A stretch of 64,000 nt of DNA, from positions 80,703 to 144,702 of the forward strand of contig NZ_JACBJG010000012.1 of NCBI RefSeq assembly GCF_015910535.1, in the 5' to 3' direction. The translations under genes were made by a program, and so were the position numbers. The notes under the pieces were generated by a model. That model was not told the origin of the DNA, did no database searches, and saw nothing but the letters and a program-made list of their open reading frames with translations. The number at the start of each line of letters is the position of its first letter. Position 1 is the stretch's first letter. Origin of the DNA: Saccharomonospora sp. NB11. GTDB lineage: Bacteria > Actinomycetota > Actinomycetes > Mycobacteriales > Pseudonocardiaceae. Shown here in pieces: positions 24,132 to 32,744 of this stretch.

Positions 24132-26826
24132 CGGGTCGGGCGACCACGGTGTCGTCGGCGGCCCGCCACACGAGCGACCCGCCCTGGAAATCGCTGCGCC
24201 GTCCACCCTCGACGGCGTACTCGCTCGTCACCGGGTAACCGAGGTACGACCGCTCCCAGCCCAGTTCCGCCCAGCGGCGGCGGATCGCGCCGTACACGGC
24301 GTGCGCTCCGGTCCGCGGCGTCCAGTACACCGAGCCGCCCTTGCTGAAGTGGTTGTAGCGCCCGATCCCGTCGGGCGTGCGCAGCTCGTCGGTGGTCGGG
24401 TAGCCCAGTCGACCCCGCTCCCAGCCCATCGCGGCCCAGCGCTTGCGCACCTCGCCCCAGATGGCATGGGCCCCGGTCTCCGGTGTCCAGTAGATCGACG
24501 CCGTCCGGGTGTAGGGCGTGCCGAGGAAGTGGTTGAACCGACCCTCGCCGTCCGGGGTCACGGTCTGGTCGGTGGTGGGCGGCCCGAACCGTTCGTGCCC
24601 GCCCAGTTCGACGTACTTCTCGGCGATGGGTCCGTGCACCTCGTGTGTGCCCGTGCGGGCCGACCAGTACAGCCGGCCTCGGGCGTGATCGCGGTAGTAC
24701 GTCCCGCCGTCGATCACCACCGGACCCGTCGGCGGGCCCAGCACCTCCCGCAGTTCCGGTTCCTCGTCATAGCGCTGCTCCACCGGTGTCGCGTAGACGG
24801 CGTTCAGCGTGGCGTCCTCGTCGGGCATCGTGATCGTGCGCGTGCGCTCCGACACCCCGTCGTCCCAGTGCGAGAAGACCGAGAGGCCGTCCGCCGCGAC
24901 CCGTTGCGCGGTGACGCCCACCGTGGCGCCCGCCGTGACCATCGCCGTCCCGCCGGCCCCGTTCGACGTGTCGCCGTCGCCCTCACTGGTGATCTCCACG
25001 GCGGCGGGCACGTTGCTCGACAACCTCAGCCGATGCTCGCGAGGCAGCGCCTCGTAGGTGTGGGTCGCGGACACGCCCGCGCTGTCGGTGGCGGTGGCCG
25101 TCAGTTCCATGTGGGAGTCGGGGTGGTCGGTGAACGCGACGCTGAAGCGCATCCCCTCGCCGGTCTCCGTGGGATGGGCGTGACACGTCTGCCGTTCCGG
25201 GCAGTGCACCACCGTGGCTTGCCAGCGCACGTCGAGCATCCCGTCCTCCTTGTCGGTGGCGAGCACGCTCACCGTCACCGGCTCCCCGACCGCGTACGCG
25301 TGGTCGTCCCGTTGCTCGGCACGCAGCACGGGCGTGTGGTTGCCGGGGACGACGCTCACCTCCGCACTGCCCTGGGCTCCCGCGGGGTCGGTGACCGTCA
25401 GGGTGGCGGTGAAGCGTTCCGCCTCGTCGCCGTAGGTGTGCTCGACGTGGGCGCCCTCGGCGGTGCTGTCGTCGCCGAAGTCCCAGGTGTAGGTCAGGGT
25501 GTCGCCGTCGAAGTCGAACGAGTCGGAGCCGTCGAAGGACACCGTGCGGGTCTCGGGGTCGGTGTCCATCGCGATGCGGGCGACGGGAGCCTGGTTGCCC
25601 GCCGCGTAGACGAGCCGCTTGAGCTTGCCCGACTCGATGTCGGCGAACACGATGTCGCCGTTGGCCGCCGTGTCGAACTTGACCGGCCGCCCCACGTGCG
25701 TGCCCATCGGCGGGCTCTGCGGCTCCTGCGTCAGCCTGCCCCGGTGGTCGTATCGCAACGTCCACAGCTTCCGGTGGGTGTAGTCGCCGAAGAAGTACGC
25801 GCCCCGGTACTGCTCCGGGTACGCCGATCCCGTGTAGACCACGCCGCCGGTGACGCTGTTGGCGTTGTCGACTCCCTTGCCATGCCGGAACGTCACGAGC
25901 GGTGCCGTGTTCGGTGCCTGCTCGCACTCGGGGAAGTCGCGGTACCCGGTGGTGCGCTCGTTGCCCTCCCAGCAGGGCCAGCCGTAGTCGCGGCCCGGCT
26001 GCACGACGTTGATCTCCTCCCAGCGGTTCCACCCCACCTCGCCGAGCACGGGCAGCCCGGTGCGGGGGTCGAGCGACATCCGGAACGGGCTGCGGAAGCC
26101 GCTGGCGAAGATCTTGCTGCGGGCGGAGTGGGGCGCGTCGGGGTCGTAGAAGGGGTTGCTCGGGACACCCGCGCCGTCGGCGGTGAGGTGCAGGATCTTG
26201 CCCTGCAAGGCGTGCGGCTTCTGTGCGCGCAGGGCAAGACGGTCGGTCTCCGTGTAGCTCGCGACGTCACCGATGGAGACCCAGATGGTGCCGTCGTCGT
26301 CGGCGACGATGCCGGTGATGCCGTGCACGTTGGCGTCGCCGGGCAGCCGCACCAGTTCCGTCTCGCCGGTCAATCCCGTCGGCTCGGCCTCGCCGGTGAC
26401 CTCCCAGCGGGCGAGCGTGAGGTCGTAGGCGCCGCCACCCGTCGGCACCGACCGCGCGAGGTAGATGTGCCGGGAGACCTCGTAGTCGGCCGCGACGGCG
26501 AGCCCCACGAGCCCCATGTCCTGTTGCGACTCCACCGCGAGAGTGCGCAGGGTCCGCGACCGGCCGTCGGTGGACACCCACGCGACCGTGCCGGTCTTGC
26601 CGATGCTGAGCACGCTGCCGTCGGGCAGGTAGGCGAAGTCGGTCAGGTTGCCCGGCGCCTGCCCGCTGGGCAGCTCCTTGAGCGAGAAACCTTCAGGAAG
26701 GTGCGGCTGCTCCGCTCGCGCGGTGCTGCCCTCCAGCATCCCGATCGCGGTGAGGCCGACGACCAGAACGGTGGCGGTGACGACGGCGACCAGACGCGCG
26801 AACAGACGGTCTCCAAGAGAGCACAT
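24121..26826 (-). CDS. Secreted sugar-dehydrogenase-like beta-propeller with PKD domain and LGFP repeats
   Basis: This 901-residue exported protein has a signal peptide (residues 1-38) and a soluble glucose/sorbosone dehydrogenase-type beta-propeller (about 45-430; HALQGKILHL, SGFRSPFRM, NSVTGGVVYTG). A PKD domain covers about 440-520 (FDGSDSFDFDGDTLTYTWDFG in part). Beta-sandwich modules follow to about 720. Four C-terminal LGFP repeats (about 740-885; LGYPTTDE, YWTPRTGAHAV) close the protein. LGFP repeats bind cell wall or arabinogalactan-linked layers in Corynebacteriales relatives. It is therefore probably a wall-anchored sugar oxidoreductase or scaffold; PQQ use cannot be proved from sequence. 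Confidence 0.87.
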   Translation of the reverse strand: MCSLGDRLFARLVAVVTATVLVVGLTAIGMLEGSTARAEQPHLPEGFSLKELPSGQAPGNLTDFAYLPDGSVLSIGKTGTVAWVSTDGRSRTLRTLAVESQQDMGLVGLAVAADYEVSRHIYLARSVPTGGGAYDLTLARWEVTGEAEPTGLTGETELVRLPGDANVHGITGIVADDDGTIWVSIGDVASYTETDRLALRAQKPHALQGKILHLTADGAGVPSNPFYDPDAPHSARSKIFASGFRSPFRMSLDPRTGLPVLGEVGWNRWEEINVVQPGRDYGWPCWEGNERTTGYRDFPECEQAPNTAPLVTFRHGKGVDNANSVTGGVVYTGSAYPEQYRGAYFFGDYTHRKLWTLRYDHRGRLTQEPQSPPMGTHVGRPVKFDTAANGDIVFADIESGKLKRLVYAAGNQAPVARIAMDTDPETRTVSFDGSDSFDFDGDTLTYTWDFGDDSTAEGAHVEHTYGDEAERFTATLTVTDPAGAQGSAEVSVVPGNHTPVLRAEQRDDHAYAVGEPVTVSVLATDKEDGMLDVRWQATVVHCPERQTCHAHPTETGEGMRFSVAFTDHPDSHMELTATATDSAGVSATHTYEALPREHRLRLSSNVPAAVEITSEGDGDTSNGAGGTAMVTAGATVGVTAQRVAADGLSVFSHWDDGVSERTRTITMPDEDATLNAVYATPVEQRYDEEPELREVLGPPTGPVVIDGGTYYRDHARGRLYWSARTGTHEVHGPIAEKYVELGGHERFGPPTTDQTVTPDGEGRFNHFLGTPYTRTASIYWTPETGAHAIWGEVRKRWAAMGWERGRLGYPTTDELRTPDGIGRYNHFSKGGSVYWTPRTGAHAVYGAIRRRWAELGWERSYLGYPVTSEYAVEGGRRSDFQGGSLVWRAADDTVVARPARS

Positions 26827-26946
26827 ACCGTCACCTTCGACGGCCCTCGTGTGCTGGTTTCAGCGGACACGCCGTTCGGGTCGCCTCCGACCCTGGTCAG
26901 GTGATGACGTCCACCCGTCCGGGCCGCACACGGCACGAAAACGGAG

Positions 26947-26982
26947 GAAGCCGGGCGACCCGATTCGGGGTCGCCCGGCTTC
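26947..26982 (-). terminator. Terminator after tRNA-Ser(CGA)
   Basis: A perfect 15-bp stem (GAAGCCGGGCGACCC with its complement) and six-base loop lie four bases past the tRNA 3' end. On the minus strand CCTCCGTTTT follows. Confidence 0.85.
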
Positions 26983-26985
26983 TCG

Positions 26986-27073
26986 TGGCGGTAGCGGTGG
27001 GATTTGAACCCACGGACGGTTGCCCGTCACACGATTTCGAGTCGTGCTCCTTCGGCCGCTCGGACACGCTACC
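26986..27073 (-). tRNA. serU: tRNA-Ser (anticodon CGA)
   Basis: This is a class II tRNA. The acceptor GGTAGCG pairs with CGCTACC, then G73 and an encoded CCA. The anticodon loop CTCGAAA gives CGA, reading UCG. The long variable arm and GGTTCAAATCC T-arm are intact. Confidence 0.96.
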
Positions 27074-27141
27074 GCTGAAAACAATACTGCATGCCCCGAC
27101 GCTGATCGCCGACGGGTCCGCAACACCGATCTTCGGCCTGG

Positions 27142-27624
27142 TCAGCGGCGTTCCGAGGCCGTTCGGTGGCCGGAGAAGAAGTCGTCCAGCAACGCCGAGC
27201 ACTCCTGCTCCAACACCCCACCCAGCACCTCGGGACGGTGATTGAGCCTGCGGTCGCGGACGACGTCCCACAACGACCCCACGGCTCCCGTCCTGGGCTC
27301 CCACGCGCCGAACACGACCCGTGCCACGCGCGCGAGCACGAGCGCTCCCGCGCACATCGTGCAGGGCTCCACCGTGACGGCGAGCGTGCATCCCTCCAAC
27401 CGCCACCCGTCACCGTGCACGCGGGCCGCCTCCCGCAGCGCCAGCACCTCCGCGTGCGCGGTGGGGTCGCCCAGCGCCTCCCTTGCGTTGTGGGCACCGG
27501 CCAGCAGCCTGCCGTCGGGTGCGAACACCGCGGCGCCGATGGGGACGTCGGCCGTGTCACGAGCGCGCTCGGCGAAGTCGAGGGCCACCCGCACGGCGTC
27601 GAGGTCCGCGGGCCCGGCGATCAC
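27142..27624 (-). CDS. tadA: tRNA-specific adenosine deaminase
   Basis: This enzyme converts A34 to inosine in tRNA-Arg(ACG). The 160-residue cytidine-deaminase fold shows the zinc and proton-shuttle motif HAE (His57, Glu59) and PCTMC (Cys88, Cys91). The short C-terminal helix typical of TadA follows. I chose the GTG that overlaps the upstream stop by four bases (GTGA). Longer starts would run into the upstream gene. It is translationally coupled to the tadA-associated gene. Confidence 0.95.
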   Translation of the reverse strand: MIAGPADLDAVRVALDFAERARDTADVPIGAAVFAPDGRLLAGAHNAREALGDPTAHAEVLALREAARVHGDGWRLEGCTLAVTVEPCTMCAGALVLARVARVVFGAWEPRTGAVGSLWDVVRDRRLNHRPEVLGGVLEQECSALLDDFFSGHRTASERR

Positions 27625-28103
27625 AGTTCGTCGAGCAGGGTCGCGAACTGGTCGGCGAACCCGCAGCGTTGCGCGATCATCTGCAGCTGCTCGTCGGGGT
27701 AGAGCTCGACCTCGTTGACGATGACCTCCAGTTCCGCCTTCGGCATCCCGAGGTCGGCGAGGATCTCCAGATCGCCCGCGGGCCACACCACGTCGTCATC
27801 GTCATCGGGCGCCTCGGCCCTGAGCAGGTCGAGCACGTCGGCGGCGATGTCGTAGTCCAGTGCCGCCGCCGCATCGGAGAGCAGCAACGACACCCCGCTC
27901 GGAGTCGGCCGGACGACCACGAAGAACTCGTCGTCCACTGCCAACAGCCCGAACACCGCCCCGGTCGACCGGAGCTTCCGCAACTCGGTGATGGTGGTGT
28001 CCAACTCGGTCAGCGCCGTGTCGGCCAGCCGGTCGCAACGCCAACGACCGTCCTCACGCACCACGGCCACTGCGAATCCCGTGACCGGCCCTTCCAGCGC
28101 CAT
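27621..28103 (-). CDS. tRNA adenosine deaminase-associated protein
   Basis: This 160-residue acidic protein with an alpha/beta pattern (VTGFAVAVVRED, LLAVDDEFFVVVRP) is found next to tadA in most actinobacteria, and this link names it. The biochemical role is not known. The C-terminal part has a stretch of five aspartates followed by a helix ending LDEL. Its stop overlaps the tadA start by four bases. Confidence 0.85.
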   Translation of the reverse strand: MALEGPVTGFAVAVVREDGRWRCDRLADTALTELDTTITELRKLRSTGAVFGLLAVDDEFFVVVRPTPSGVSLLLSDAAAALDYDIAADVLDLLRAEAPDDDDDVVWPAGDLEILADLGMPKAELEVIVNEVELYPDEQLQMIAQRCGFADQFATLLDEL

Positions 28104-28175
28104 ACGACCACCGTATACCGCGACGGCCCGACGCAAGCGACGAACGACGTCGGGCGCACGTGTCACTATCGGAGC

Positions 28176-29408
28176 ATGACCGGACCGACGGACCTGCCCT
28201 CCCTGCCCGACGCCCGCTTCGCGGGACTGCTCGACGAGGCGAAAGCCCTCCAAGCGAGCACCGTCGCCCTGCGACGCACGATCCACCGCCGTCCCGAACT
28301 CGGCCTTCAGCTCCCCGAGACCCAGCAGGCGGTGCTGGATGCGCTCGACGGGCTGCCCATCGAGACCACCCTGGGCACCACGACCACGTCCGTGACCGGC
28401 GTGCTGCGGGGTTCGCAGCCCGGCCCGGCCGTGTTGCTGCGCGCCGACATGGACGCGCTGCCGATGCCGGAGGACACCGGCCTGGAGTTCGCGTCCGAGG
28501 TCCCGAACGCGATGCACGCCTGCGGCCACGACACCCACGTGGCGATGCTCGTGGGAGCCGCTCGCCTGCTGTCCGAGCACGTCGACGAGCTGGCCGGGTC
28601 GGTGGTCTTCATGTTCCAGCCCGGCGAGGAGGGACACCACGGTGCCCGCCACATGATCCACGAGGGCGTGCTCGACGCCGGCGGCACGCGGGTGGCGAAC
28701 GCCTTCGCGATCCACACGTTCGCCAATCTGCCCACCGGCGTCATTGCGACGCGGTCCGGCCCGGTGCTGGCGTCGGCCGACAGCTTCTCCGTCCGCGTCG
28801 TGGGCAAGGGCGGACACGGCTCCATGCCGCACTCGGCCGTCGACCCCATCCCGGCGGCTGCCGAGATCGTCACGGCGCTGCAGACCCGCGTGACCCGCAG
28901 CGTGGACGTGTTCGACCCCGCGGTCGTCACCGTCACCCGCATCGCGGGCGGCACGACGGACAACGTCATCCCCGAGACCGCCGAGCTGGAGGGCACCATC
29001 CGCACGTTGTCCGAACGCACCCGCGCGCACCTGCGCACCGAGGTGCCTCGGGTGGCGGAGCAGATCGGTGAGGCACACGGCTGCCGCGTCCTCGCCGACG
29101 TTGTGCCGGGTTTCCCCGTCACCGCCGCCGACGAGACCGAGACCCAACGTGTGCTCGACCTCGCCGCCGAGGTGCTCGGCGCCGAACGCTCCCAGCGCAT
29201 GGCCAACCCGATCATGGGCGCGGAGGACTTCTCGTACGTGCTGCAGCGGGTTCCGGGCGCGTTCGCGTTCCTCGGTGCCTGCCCGCCCGGCGTCGACCCG
29301 GCCGAGGCGGCACCCAACCACTCCAACCGCGTGGTCTACGACGAGGACGCACTCGCCTACGGCGTCGCGATGTACGCCGCCTACGCACTCGACAGCCTGC
29401 GCCGGTGA
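28176..29408 (+). CDS. M20-family amidohydrolase (N-acyl amino acid/hippurate hydrolase type)
   Basis: This 410-residue metallopeptidase-like hydrolase has RADMDALPM, the metal motif HACGHDTH near residue 115, the catalytic FQPGEEG stretch near 147, the dimerisation-domain GKGGHGSMPH, and the C-terminal MGAEDFSYV. It removes acyl groups from amino acids or related amides; the substrate is not predictable. There is no signal peptide. It is divergent from the tadA pair with a 72-base gap, and it lies 30 bases before tyrA on the same strand, so the two may share a transcript. Confidence 0.92.
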   Translation: MTGPTDLPSLPDARFAGLLDEAKALQASTVALRRTIHRRPELGLQLPETQQAVLDALDGLPIETTLGTTTTSVTGVLRGSQPGPAVLLRADMDALPMPEDTGLEFASEVPNAMHACGHDTHVAMLVGAARLLSEHVDELAGSVVFMFQPGEEGHHGARHMIHEGVLDAGGTRVANAFAIHTFANLPTGVIATRSGPVLASADSFSVRVVGKGGHGSMPHSAVDPIPAAAEIVTALQTRVTRSVDVFDPAVVTVTRIAGGTTDNVIPETAELEGTIRTLSERTRAHLRTEVPRVAEQIGEAHGCRVLADVVPGFPVTAADETETQRVLDLAAEVLGAERSQRMANPIMGAEDFSYVLQRVPGAFAFLGACPPGVDPAEAAPNHSNRVVYDEDALAYGVAMYAAYALDSLRR

Positions 29409-29438
29409 CGGTGAACCGATCGGGCAGGATGTGCTGCC

Positions 29439-30425
29439 ATGAACACCGTGCGTGACGTGTGTGTGATCGGGCTGGGCCTGCTCGGCGGCTCGGTTCTGCG
29501 AGCGGCGGTCGCCTCGGGCCGCAAGGCCTGGGGAGCGTCGACGTCCGTCGCCGACGCCGAGGCCGCCACCGCCGACGGCTTCGACGCGCGGGGCGGCGAC
29601 GGTGCGGTCGCCGACGCGTTGAGCCGGGCCGCCGCCACCGACGCCGTCGTGGTGCTCGCCGTCCCGCTCACCGCCGTCCGCTCGGTGCTCACGCGAATCG
29701 AGCAGCACGCGCCGGGCTGTCTGGTGACCGACGTGACCAGCGTGAAGGCCCCGGTCCACGACGCGGCGCGGGCGGTGGCCCCGTCGGTGACGTTCGTCGG
29801 TGGGCACCCGATGGCGGGGACGGCCGAGTCGGGCTGGCGCGCCTCGACGCCGACGCTGTTCGACGGTGCCGCCTGGGTGACCACCCTCGACGGCAGCACG
29901 GACCTGTCGGCGTGGCGGGAGGTGGCCACGCTCGCTCTCGATCTCGGGGCACGGGTCGTTCCACTCGACGCCGACACCCACGACGAGACGGTGGCCCGGA
30001 TCTCGCACGTCGGACATCTGCTGGCCGCGGTGCTCGCGTCGGTCGGCGCGGCCGGAGGGCCGGTCGCCGCTTCGCTCGCCGCCGGGTCCTTCGCCGACGG
30101 CACCCGAGTGGCCGGTACCCGGCCTGAACTCGTCCAGGCCATGACCGAGGGCAACCGTGACGCCCTGCTCCCGGTCGTCGACGAGGTGCTGGGCGCGCTC
30201 GGAGCAGCGCGGGGGTCACTCGCCTCCACGGGCGGACTCGCCGCCACGATCCGGTCCGGGCACGACGCGCTCCGTCGGATGGCGGAGCAGCGCGACGCGC
30301 CCACCACCCCGGTGCGAGTGCGACTCGACGCACCCGACGCACCCGAGGCGTTGCTCTCGATCGGCCACCGTGGCGGCCACGTCACCGGTTTCGATGGTGA
30401 CGTGGCCCTGGCCGACGTGCCCTGA
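29439..30425 (+). CDS. tyrA: Prephenate dehydrogenase
   Basis: This is a tyrosine-biosynthesis enzyme: NAD-dependent oxidative decarboxylation of prephenate to 4-hydroxyphenylpyruvate. The 328-residue protein has the Rossmann motif GLGLLGGS at residues 11-18 and the family GGHPMAGTAESG stretch near 125. The catalytic-domain motifs DADTHDETVARISHVGHLLA complete the match. There is no fused chorismate mutase or ACT domain, the simple actinobacterial form. It is convergent with the next gene, nine bases away. Confidence 0.94.
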   Translation: MNTVRDVCVIGLGLLGGSVLRAAVASGRKAWGASTSVADAEAATADGFDARGGDGAVADALSRAAATDAVVVLAVPLTAVRSVLTRIEQHAPGCLVTDVTSVKAPVHDAARAVAPSVTFVGGHPMAGTAESGWRASTPTLFDGAAWVTTLDGSTDLSAWREVATLALDLGARVVPLDADTHDETVARISHVGHLLAAVLASVGAAGGPVAASLAAGSFADGTRVAGTRPELVQAMTEGNRDALLPVVDEVLGALGAARGSLASTGGLAATIRSGHDALRRMAEQRDAPTTPVRVRLDAPDAPEALLSIGHRGGHVTGFDGDVALADVP

Positions 30426-30434
30426 CGCGGCGGG

Positions 30435-30674
30435 TCAGGGCTGCGGGCGCGGAGGCGGCGGCTGACCGCCCGCCTGCCCCGTGTCGTCGCCACCGGCGTT
30501 GCGGTGCAGGAACTTCTTCGCCTTCTCCGTGGCGTTGTCGATCTTGCTCGACTGTTTGCCGAATCGGGACTTGGCCATTCCGCTCGCCTTGTCCAAGCCC
30601 TGCTCGATCTTGTCGCTGTTCTTCGTCAACGCGTCCTGAGCCTTGTGCTTCAGCTCGTTGAAGTTGATGCCCAT
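30435..30674 (-). CDS. Rv0909-type small protein annotated as antitoxin
   Basis: This 79-residue basic protein reads MGINFNELKHKAQDAL, then lysine-rich helices with KIEQGLDKASGMAK and KIDNATEKAKKFL. It matches the small family represented by Rv0909 of Mycobacterium tuberculosis, listed as an antitoxin. The usual toxin partner (a polyketide-cyclase/SRPBCC-like protein) is not adjacent here. An antitoxin role is therefore unsupported and it may simply be a stress-type helical protein. A Pro-rich tail ends it. Confidence 0.75.
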   Translation of the reverse strand: MGINFNELKHKAQDALTKNSDKIEQGLDKASGMAKSRFGKQSSKIDNATEKAKKFLHRNAGGDDTGQAGGQPPPPRPQP

Positions 30675-30731
30675 ACGACCAATGGACCAGGCTCTGGCTC
30701 GTCCCGCAACGCGAGCGCCGCGCTGCCCGAC

Positions 30732-32690
30732 TCACCGCACGTGCCGGAACGTGTGCGGGTCCGGCCCCGCCACCGCGTCGACGGCGTTCGTGAGCTGCGT
30801 GCGGACGTCGGCCAGCACCTCGCCTCCCGGCAGCTCCACTTCGGGTGCCTCGATCCCGGTTCGCACGGCAAGCGCGATTTCCGCGAGCGCCGCACGGACC
30901 TTGCGCACCTCGCTCTCCTCGGGCGGTTCCGCGGCCTGCTGGTCGATCGCCACGCCGACCGCCGTGACGGCGTCGGTGAGCTGCTCCAACGCCACGATCG
31001 CGGGCCACCACGCGACCGCCTGCCGACCTGCCGCCGACGGCTCCACCACGATCTGTTGGAACGCCGTCCGCAGGTTCGACAGCTCGCGATAGCACTTCCG
31101 ACGTCGCCGCGACCGGGCGTTGCGGGCATCCTCGTCCGCCATCGGTCGCAGCGCGTACTCGGCGTACTCGGAGATCGCCTCGGCCGCGTCGGCGAGGTTG
31201 CCCCCCAGCGCGGGTCTGCGGCTGCCCGGCCAGAGCACGTAGCCGAACACGAGCACCAGCACGCACCCGACTGCGGTGTCGATCACGCGCACGGATGCCA
31301 CCCCGTAGTCGCCCGAGGACAACGCCATCTGCACCAGGATCACCGGCGTCACGAAGGCACTCAGCAGGCCGTAGTGCCGCCCCTTGCCGATCGCGACGCC
31401 CATCCCGAACACCGCGACCACCACCGCCAGCAGGGCACCGTGAGGCACCAGCGACAACGCGAGGGTGCCGATCCCGGCGCCCACCACGGTGCCCAACCCA
31501 CGCAACACGGCCCTGCCGAACACCGAGCCGAAGTCGGGTTTGAGCACCAGACCGACGGTCAGCGTGATCCAGTACGACCGGTCGGTGGGCAGGACGAACC
31601 GCACGACCTCCGCCACCGCCACGCACACCGTGAGTCGCACCGCGGCGAGCCACACCAACGGCCCCGACGCGAGCGTCTTCACCCACTCGACGACCCGGTC
31701 GGCGGCCGACGTCTTCGTCCGGCGCAGGCGTTCCTCCTCCGTGCCGATGTCGTGGAGCGCCTGGTAAAGCGCGGCGACGGCGGGTGCCTGTTCGGGCCGT
31801 GGTTCCTCCCGCAGCGGAGGCACGCGCGGCAGGGGCGTGTCGGACAGCACCGCGGTCGCGAGGTCCGTGCAGTGCGCGATGAGAGCACGGGGCGGCCGGA
31901 CCCCCGAGTTCACGGCCGCCACCGTCGCCTCGATGGCCGGAGTGGTGGCGGTGAGCAGGTTGAGCAGCTTGCGGTAGGTGTCGTCGCGCCCCGGCAGCCA
32001 CGACCGGGCGGCGAGCAGTCGGTCGTAGGCGGTGTTCAGCGCCTTGGTGAGCTGGTGCCGCGCCTCCAGCGCCGTCTCGTCGTCGTCCGCGGCGACGGCC
32101 GACAACATCGTGGCGAGTTCGAGGTAGACCTGGGCGACCGCGCGCCGTTCCGGGCTGGTGGCCCGCACCGTCCAGCCCGCGAGCGCCACGAAGAGTCCCC
32201 ACCCCGCCCCGACGCAGAACAGCGACAACGACAACCACGGCGACGCCGCGTCCGTCACCAGCCCCGAGCCGAGCACGGTGAAGACGAACAATTGCAGCGC
32301 CGCCGTCGACGCGTTGCTCCCCGCATCGCTGATCAGCGCCGACACGGCGGCGACGACGATCACGACCGACACCGACACCACGGTGTCGTCTCCACTCACG
32401 ATCCCCAGGCCGAAACCCACGACGGCCGCGCTCAACGCCCCGACGAGCCGGACGGCGCGAGCCCGGTACGTGTCCGTGGTGTCCGCGGTGATCGACGGCA
32501 GCGCCCCGGTGGACGCCAGCGCGCCGTAACCGATGTTGCCGAGCAGATAGCCCACCAGGATGGGCGCCGAGAGGACGACCGCGGCGCGCAGCAACTGGTT
32601 CCACCGGATCGGGTCCAGGGGCACGCGCAGCAGATGCACGATCCACCGTGGGGTGGCGCTGCGGCGGCCGGTCGCGTCCACGACGACCAT
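30732..32690 (-). CDS. FUSC-family (YccS/aromatic acid exporter-like) membrane protein
   Basis: This 652-residue protein has two blocks of about five or six transmembrane helices (residues about 30-170 and 330-480). Each is followed by a soluble helical domain, the duplicated FUSC layout. The PTDRSYWITLTVGLVLKPDFG motif in the second block is diagnostic. Family members export fusaric acid or aromatic acids, or act in envelope stress. It lies 54 bases after the CHAT gene on the same strand, so it may be read through from that operon. Confidence 0.88.
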   Translation of the reverse strand: MVVVDATGRRSATPRWIVHLLRVPLDPIRWNQLLRAAVVLSAPILVGYLLGNIGYGALASTGALPSITADTTDTYRARAVRLVGALSAAVVGFGLGIVSGDDTVVSVSVVIVVAAVSALISDAGSNASTAALQLFVFTVLGSGLVTDAASPWLSLSLFCVGAGWGLFVALAGWTVRATSPERRAVAQVYLELATMLSAVAADDDETALEARHQLTKALNTAYDRLLAARSWLPGRDDTYRKLLNLLTATTPAIEATVAAVNSGVRPPRALIAHCTDLATAVLSDTPLPRVPPLREEPRPEQAPAVAALYQALHDIGTEEERLRRTKTSAADRVVEWVKTLASGPLVWLAAVRLTVCVAVAEVVRFVLPTDRSYWITLTVGLVLKPDFGSVFGRAVLRGLGTVVGAGIGTLALSLVPHGALLAVVVAVFGMGVAIGKGRHYGLLSAFVTPVILVQMALSSGDYGVASVRVIDTAVGCVLVLVFGYVLWPGSRRPALGGNLADAAEAISEYAEYALRPMADEDARNARSRRRRKCYRELSNLRTAFQQIVVEPSAAGRQAVAWWPAIVALEQLTDAVTAVGVAIDQQAAEPPEESEVRKVRAALAEIALAVRTGIEAPEVELPGGEVLADVRTQLTNAVDAVAGPDPHTFRHVR

Positions 32691-32744
32691 CTTGACGCAC
32701 GGCCCCCGTCGTGGCTGGCTACTGCGAGACCGGCGAATCGCCCG

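Noticed and set aside
27621..30017. A 798-codon open frame on the minus strand
   Set aside because: Only the first part (the tadA-associated protein) is real; the rest is antisense to the amidohydrolase and tyrA.
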